Positions 60,131 through 64,000 of a DNA stretch of 64,000 nt are shown piece by piece (within the stretch, counting starts at the first letter, position 1; the number at the start of each line of letters is the position of its first letter). The notes beneath the pieces are model-generated. The model did not search any database. It was not told where the DNA came from and saw nothing but the letters and a program-made list of their open reading frames with translations. Source of the stretch: Engelhardtia mirabilis (GTDB lineage: Bacteria; Planctomycetota; UBA1135; GCA-002686595); the NCBI GenBank assembly GCA_007751255.1, contig CP036296.1:6448001-6512000 (forward strand). The letters run 5' to 3'. The translations under genes were made by a program, and so were the position numbers.

Positions 60131-61240
60131 ATGCTCAGCGTCGCCCTGACCCTGCCCCTCTTCGCAGCCACCTTCGCACCGATCGACGTCTTCCCCGGCG
60201 ATCCGGCCGCGCTGCAGAACGCGATCGACGCCGCCGCTCCCGGCGCCACGATCCTGGTACACGGCGGGACCTACGACCCGATCGTGCTGAGCAAGGCGAT
60301 CAACATCGTCGCCTCGCCCAAGGCCTTCCTGCAGATCACGCCGATCTGCCCGTTCACCACGTCGTCGAAGCCGATCATCAGCCTCTCTGGGCCCGGCTCC
60401 GGGCGCGCGACGATCAACAACTTCGGAGTCAGCGGCGGCGTCGACGGCTTCTTCTACTGCAACGGGCCCGAACCGCTGATCGTCGGGGGCGGCTTCGACG
60501 AGTTCTGGATCGTGGATTCGGTCATCGGCGCGACCTGGTTCGGCCTGACCGGACAGGCTCCGGGGGCGCCGGCGATCCAGACCAACGTCGGCACGCTGGT
60601 GATCTCCGGCTCGACCATCTCGCCCATCGACGCGGACACGGACTTCTATCCTGGACCGCCCTCGCCGGTCGGCATCAGCGCCCCCGGCTCGACCGTGATC
60701 GTGACTCACTCGTCGGTGCGCGGCGGCTCCTACTTCGCGTTCGAGAGCCCCCACTGCCCGGGTCCGCCTACTTCCGGTTCTTCGGGCACCGGCATCGTCT
60801 GCAAGCTGCTGTTCCAGACCGGCTCCGAGGTGACCGGCGGGCCCGCGGTGACATGGACCTGCGGCGGCTTCCCCCAGGGGACCCTGCCGGCGGGGCCGGC
60901 CTACGACGCGAACCTGGCCACGGACATCTTCGCCAACCTGACACCGCTGAACTCGACGGTGCGCGGCACCAACTGGCAGTTGCAGGCGATCACGACCGGC
61001 GCCGGCGGGTTCCTGTTCGTCAACTACGACACCGACGACGTGGAGTTCAAGCCCGGCCTCGGTTGGGACTTCTTGACGGTCGCCGAGACCTTCCTGACCC
61101 AGGTCGTGGCCCCGGGCACGTCGACGCTCTCCTTCCCGATCCCCGACGTGGTCGACCTGGTCGGCTTCGAGCTCGGCCTGGAGCTGCTCGACTTCAACCT
61201 GAGCCTGTTCGGCGGGCCGGTGATCACCCAGATCCGTTGA
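60131..61240 (+). CDS. Exported beta-helix-like protein
   Basis: This 369-residue protein has a short N-terminal signal (MLSVALTLPLFAATFA). The next part, FPGDPAALQNAIDAAAPGAT with ILVHGGTYDPIVLSKAINIV, is the standard opening of right-handed parallel beta-helix proteins. Turn-rich strands follow (PIISLSGPGSGRATINNFGV, TLVISGSTISPID). No pectate-lyase catalytic set is visible, so binding or structural function is more likely than lyase activity. A stretch with paired Cys occurs at about residues 203-245. Confidence 0.72.
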   Translation: MLSVALTLPLFAATFAPIDVFPGDPAALQNAIDAAAPGATILVHGGTYDPIVLSKAINIVASPKAFLQITPICPFTTSSKPIISLSGPGSGRATINNFGVSGGVDGFFYCNGPEPLIVGGGFDEFWIVDSVIGATWFGLTGQAPGAPAIQTNVGTLVISGSTISPIDADTDFYPGPPSPVGISAPGSTVIVTHSSVRGGSYFAFESPHCPGPPTSGSSGTGIVCKLLFQTGSEVTGGPAVTWTCGGFPQGTLPAGPAYDANLATDIFANLTPLNSTVRGTNWQLQAITTGAGGFLFVNYDTDDVEFKPGLGWDFLTVAETFLTQVVAPGTSTLSFPIPDVVDLVGFELGLELLDFNLSLFGGPVITQIR

Positions 61241-61266
61241 CCGCGGGGGCCGCGTAGGCTGTCGCG

Positions 61267-62514
61267 ATGGCAATCCTTCCCATCGCGGCGGCGATCGCGG
61301 CCCTGGCCACGGCGCAACAACCGGCCACGACTGCCACCTGGGAGCTGCTCGACCTCCCCGCGGCAGCCGGATCCCTGGCGCCACGCATCGGGGTCTTGGA
61401 CGACCGGGTGTTGGTCAGTTGGCTCGAGCCGGCCGAGGGCGAAGGCCGCTTCGCCCTGCGCGCGGCGGATCTGGCGGGCGGCGTGGCCCGGCCCCTGGCG
61501 GCGCCCGCGGTCGTGGCGGATGACCTGTTCGTCAACTGGGCCGACACGCCGGGGGTGGTGCCCGCGCCCGGTGGCGCCCTGGTGGCCCACTGGCTGCAAG
61601 AGCTCGGCGGTGACAACTACGCCTACGGCGTGCAGCTCGCGCGCTCCACCGACGGAGGCGAAAGCTGGGAGCCCCTGGGCTCGCTGCACGCCGATCAACA
61701 GGCGGTGGAGCACGGCTTCGCCAGCTTCGCGCCCGGGCCCAGCGGGCTGACGGCCGTGTGGCTCGACGGCCATGGGACCGCGGCGGAGGTCGGGGACGGC
61801 GTGGCCAAGGGCGCGGACGAACACGGGCACGACGGTCGCGGCGCGATGACGCTGCACACGGCCCACGTGTCCGACGGCGTGCGCCAGGAGCTGGAGCTCG
61901 ACGCCGACGTGTGCGACTGCTGCCCCACGTCGATCGTGGCGACGCCTGCCGGGCCGGTCGTGGCCTACCGCGACCGAGTACCCGGCGAGGAGCTGCGTGA
62001 CATCGCAGTCGTGCGCTGGCTGGGTGACCGCTGGTCGGATCCGGCGCTGGTGCACGCCGATGGTTGGGTCGTTGCCGGATGCCCGGTCAATGGACCGGTG
62101 CTGGCAGCCCGAGGCCAACAGGTGGCGCTGGCCTGGTTCACGGCCGCGGACCGGCCCGCGATCAAGGTCGCCCTCTCCGCCGACGGTGGCCAGAGCTTCG
62201 GACCCCCGCGGGAGGCCTTCGTCTCGTCACCCGGCTCCCTGGCACTGGGCCGCGTGGCCCTCGAGTTCGATGCAGGCGGCGCCCTACACCTGGTCCACTT
62301 GGTGCAGTCGGGTGGCAGCGCCGAGCTGATCCACCAGGCGCGCGAGCCGGGCGGACGCTGGAGCGAACCCCAGGCGATCCTCGAATCTTCGCCCACTCGG
62401 CGCAGCGGCGTGCCCGTCCTGCGCCGGACAGGCGACCGCCTGCTCCTCGCAACCACGAGCGTCGGCTCCGAAGGCCGAACCCAGGTCCAACTCCGCAGCC
62501 TTCGCGCCGACTGA
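61267..62514 (+). CDS. Exported sialidase-fold (BNR repeat) protein
   Basis: This 415-residue protein has a short signal (MAILPIAAAIAALATAQQ). BNR/Asp-box repeats include STDGGESW (residues 127-134) and SADGGQSF, marking a six-bladed propeller. The segment VCDCCPTSIVATPAGPVVAY (Cys216, Cys218, Cys219) is a hallmark of a sialidase-like group common in planctomycetes and Bacteroidetes, possibly metal-binding. An Arg triad of true sialidases cannot be confirmed. It lies 26 bp after the beta-helix gene and is probably co-transcribed. Confidence 0.8.
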   Translation: MAILPIAAAIAALATAQQPATTATWELLDLPAAAGSLAPRIGVLDDRVLVSWLEPAEGEGRFALRAADLAGGVARPLAAPAVVADDLFVNWADTPGVVPAPGGALVAHWLQELGGDNYAYGVQLARSTDGGESWEPLGSLHADQQAVEHGFASFAPGPSGLTAVWLDGHGTAAEVGDGVAKGADEHGHDGRGAMTLHTAHVSDGVRQELELDADVCDCCPTSIVATPAGPVVAYRDRVPGEELRDIAVVRWLGDRWSDPALVHADGWVVAGCPVNGPVLAARGQQVALAWFTAADRPAIKVALSADGGQSFGPPREAFVSSPGSLALGRVALEFDAGGALHLVHLVQSGGSAELIHQAREPGGRWSEPQAILESSPTRRSGVPVLRRTGDRLLLATTSVGSEGRTQVQLRSLRAD

Positions 62515-62707
62515 GCGGCTCCGCGTCCGGGCCGCGACCCGCTTCGCGCTCGAGACGGGCCCATTGCGGCATGACTGGACCGCGAGTGGCGCTCCTGGCG
62601 TGAGCTGCCGCCAAGCGCTCGGACGGGGCGAGCCGTTGCCAGGATCTGGCCCACTTCGGTCGCCGAATTCGGGGACGCTGCCGAGGCCCGCAGGAGCCCC
62701 GAACGAG

Positions 62708-62740
62708 GACGGCCCGCGGTGCCAGGCACTGCGGGCCGTC
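62708..62740 (-). terminator. Hairpin after the last gene, with family A core
   Basis: GACGGCCCGCGGTGCC and GGCACTGCGGGCCGTC pair with one G-T/A change around an A/T-flanked centre, 28 bp past the minus-strand stop at 62768. It contains GGTGCCAGGCAC, the 12-bp core also found in family A repeats. Confidence 0.6.
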
Positions 62741-62767
62741 CGGGATCGCTCTTCGGTCAGGCTCGAA

Positions 62768-64000
62768 TCAGGTGCCCGGGACCGTCGAGTCGTCGGTGTC
62801 GGGGCACCAGCGGATGCTGTCGACACCACCCGAGCCCGAGAAGATCAGCTCGGCGCGACGGACGCCGCTGACGCCACCGGGCTGGAAGAACTCCTGCACC
62901 GAGTTGTCACCGATGGGGCCCAGGTCGGCCTCGAGGATCAGCATGTTGTTCGAGTCGAACAGACGCACGGCGTCGATCTCGGTGCTGTCCACGTCGATCA
63001 CCTTGAAGCTGATCAGGCGGATGTCCTGGTCCCAACCCATGAAGATGATGCCGCCGTCCTGGTTGTCGTCCGGATCGTCGACGAGGCCGTCGTTGTTCGC
63101 GTCGACGTCGTTCTCGGCGATGATCAGCAGGTTCCCGAGGAAGGTGTCGTTGTTGTCACCGTAGCCGGGGGTGCCGAGGTCGTCGTCACCGCCGGTCGGG
63201 TTGCCCGAGTCGAAGATGATGCACTTGTCGGGACCGCCGGGGGTGCCGTTCAGGGCGGCGAAGGTCAGACCGACGTCGTTGTACTGGTTGGTCATCTCGG
63301 TTCCGGCGGGGAAGTCGAGCGGCTTGCCAGTGGGGGTCTCGTTGAAGTCGACCGTGATCGGGCAGGGCTTCAACGCGATCTCGGCCAGGGCGCCGGAGCC
63401 ACCGAGGTCGAGCTCGACCTTGGTCACGTTGGTCAGGCGCATGACGATGGTCTGCACGCCGTTGTCGCCGACGTCGACCAGCGGGTAGGTGGTGACACCC
63501 AGCCCGTCCTGCGTGACGCGGATCTCGCTCATCTGCGCGTCGTCGATGTCGACGACGGTCATCGAATCGATCTCGGTCGGCTCGGCGAAGTCGAACACCA
63601 GGATGCCGCCTTCGCGCTCGTCGTCCGGATCGTCGACCAGGCCGTCGTTGTCGGCGTCGACCGAGTTCTCCGCGATGATCAGCAGGTTGCCGAGGGCGGT
63701 GTCGTTGGCCAGGCCGTAGCCGGGGGTCGCCAAGTCGGTGTCGCCGCCGGTCGGGTTGGCCGAGTCGAAGATAATCGCCTGGTTGGGGCCGAAGCCGTCG
63801 TTGATCGCGCTGACCACCAGGCCGATCTCGATGTAGTCACCGACAATCGTCTGACCCGCCACCGGCTCGTCGAAGCCCGGGGCGTAGTCGAAGTCGAGCG
63901 GGATCGAATTCGCGGTCTCGGAGATCGGCAGGGGCGCCGTGCTGCCGAGCCAAACCTGACCCTGGCTGGCGTAGCCGGCTGCGACGGCGAACTGGGTGCC
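62768..64000 (-). CDS. Surface protein with two tandem ~190-residue domains, 5' end outside window
   Basis: The frame is open to the last base, so the N-terminus is missing; about 410 residues are seen. Two homologous domains repeat: each has an IIFDS(A/G)NPTGGD segment, TPGYG with NDT and LGNLLIIAEN, DGLVDDPDD and a GG(I)-F strand. The Asp-rich DxDNDGLVDDPDD loops look like Ca2+ sites. The C-terminus ends WCPDTDDSTVPGT without an anchor. No known catalytic motif. Likely extracellular, adhesive or structural (inferred). Confidence 0.75.
   Translation of the reverse strand, partial: GTQFAVAAGYASQGQVWLGSTAPLPISETANSIPLDFDYAPGFDEPVAGQTIVGDYIEIGLVVSAINDGFGPNQAIIFDSANPTGGDTDLATPGYGLANDTALGNLLIIAENSVDADNDGLVDDPDDEREGGILVFDFAEPTEIDSMTVVDIDDAQMSEIRVTQDGLGVTTYPLVDVGDNGVQTIVMRLTNVTKVELDLGGSGALAEIALKPCPITVDFNETPTGKPLDFPAGTEMTNQYNDVGLTFAALNGTPGGPDKCIIFDSGNPTGGDDDLGTPGYGDNNDTFLGNLLIIAENDVDANNDGLVDDPDDNQDGGIIFMGWDQDIRLISFKVIDVDSTEIDAVRLFDSNNMLILEADLGPIGDNSVQEFFQPGGVSGVRRAELIFSGSGGVDSIRWCPDTDDSTVPGT

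Overview
The window is very GC-rich double-stranded chromosomal DNA, densely coded on both strands, with no rRNA, tRNA, CRISPR array or intact mobile element that I can see. The gene families point to a member of the Planctomycetota: a neighbouring DUF1501/DUF1800 pair, a Ser/Thr kinase fused to a sulfatase-modifying-factor (FGE/SUMF1) domain, a BlaI/M56-peptidase pair, many exported FG-GAP, IPT-like and beta-helix-like proteins, and a recurring C-terminal motif in its secreted proteins. This assignment is inferred from family content, not from a marker gene.

Layout. 1-8.4 kb: the 3' end of an FG-GAP surface protein, an FMN-dependent PPOX-class enzyme, a gingipain-type (C25) exported peptidase, the kinase-SUMF protein, and a convergent FG-GAP/VCBS protein. 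8.6-17.6 kb: a DmeF-type metal exporter followed by a shortened CDF-like protein, several unrecognised membrane or exported proteins, a HEAT-repeat/VWA protein and a large lipoprotein. 17.6-28 kb is the most plastic stretch. It holds a 5'-truncated, almost identical second copy of ygiQ, a transposase relic resembling REP-associated tyrosine transposases, a less GC-rich patch with an undescribed four-gene membrane operon (20.6-23.8 kb), a decayed AbiEii-type toxin locus, the full ygiQ, and an exported protein carrying a perfect 15-bp minisatellite. 28-36 kb: a TMEM175-like channel, a small Cys-containing protein, a Tat-exported three-subunit molybdenum hydroxylase resembling periplasmic aldehyde oxidase PaoABC, then a BlaI-type repressor with twin operators and its M56 receptor peptidase. 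36-41 kb: a class V aminotransferase, an exported protein, and two membrane-linked glycosyltransferase genes. 41.8-44.5 kb: a tandemly duplicated two-gene cassette (pentad-repeat exported protein plus small lipoprotein). 44.8-64 kb: a carboxypeptidase-regulatory-like protein interrupted by an in-frame TGA, MutY, a DUF1579 protein, an SGNH-like lipoprotein, a TMTC-like TPR membrane protein, LtrA, the DUF1501/DUF1800 pair, a GNAT acetyltransferase, GlpD, a beta-helix-like protein, a sialidase-fold protein, and the 3' part of a duplicated-domain surface protein.

Structure not explained by genes. Two families of long, nearly perfect inverted repeats are scattered through the window. Family A has a GTGCCTGGCACC core and occurs near 7.26, 17.6 and 34.15 kb. 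Family B has GGGACGTACGGTGGCGGGAT arms and occurs at 27.2 and 36.15 kb. Most copies lie just downstream of genes and could act as bidirectional terminators, but one family A copy is carried in frame inside the M56 receptor gene. With the RAYT-like relic they suggest a REP/BIME-type system. A second theme is 15-bp tandem repeats encoding pentapeptides just after the signal peptide in four exported proteins.

Most of the window is ordinary chromosomal coding sequence. The features most worth following up are the repeat/RAYT system, the ygiQ duplication, the four-gene membrane operon, and the duplicated pentad-repeat/lipoprotein cassettes.
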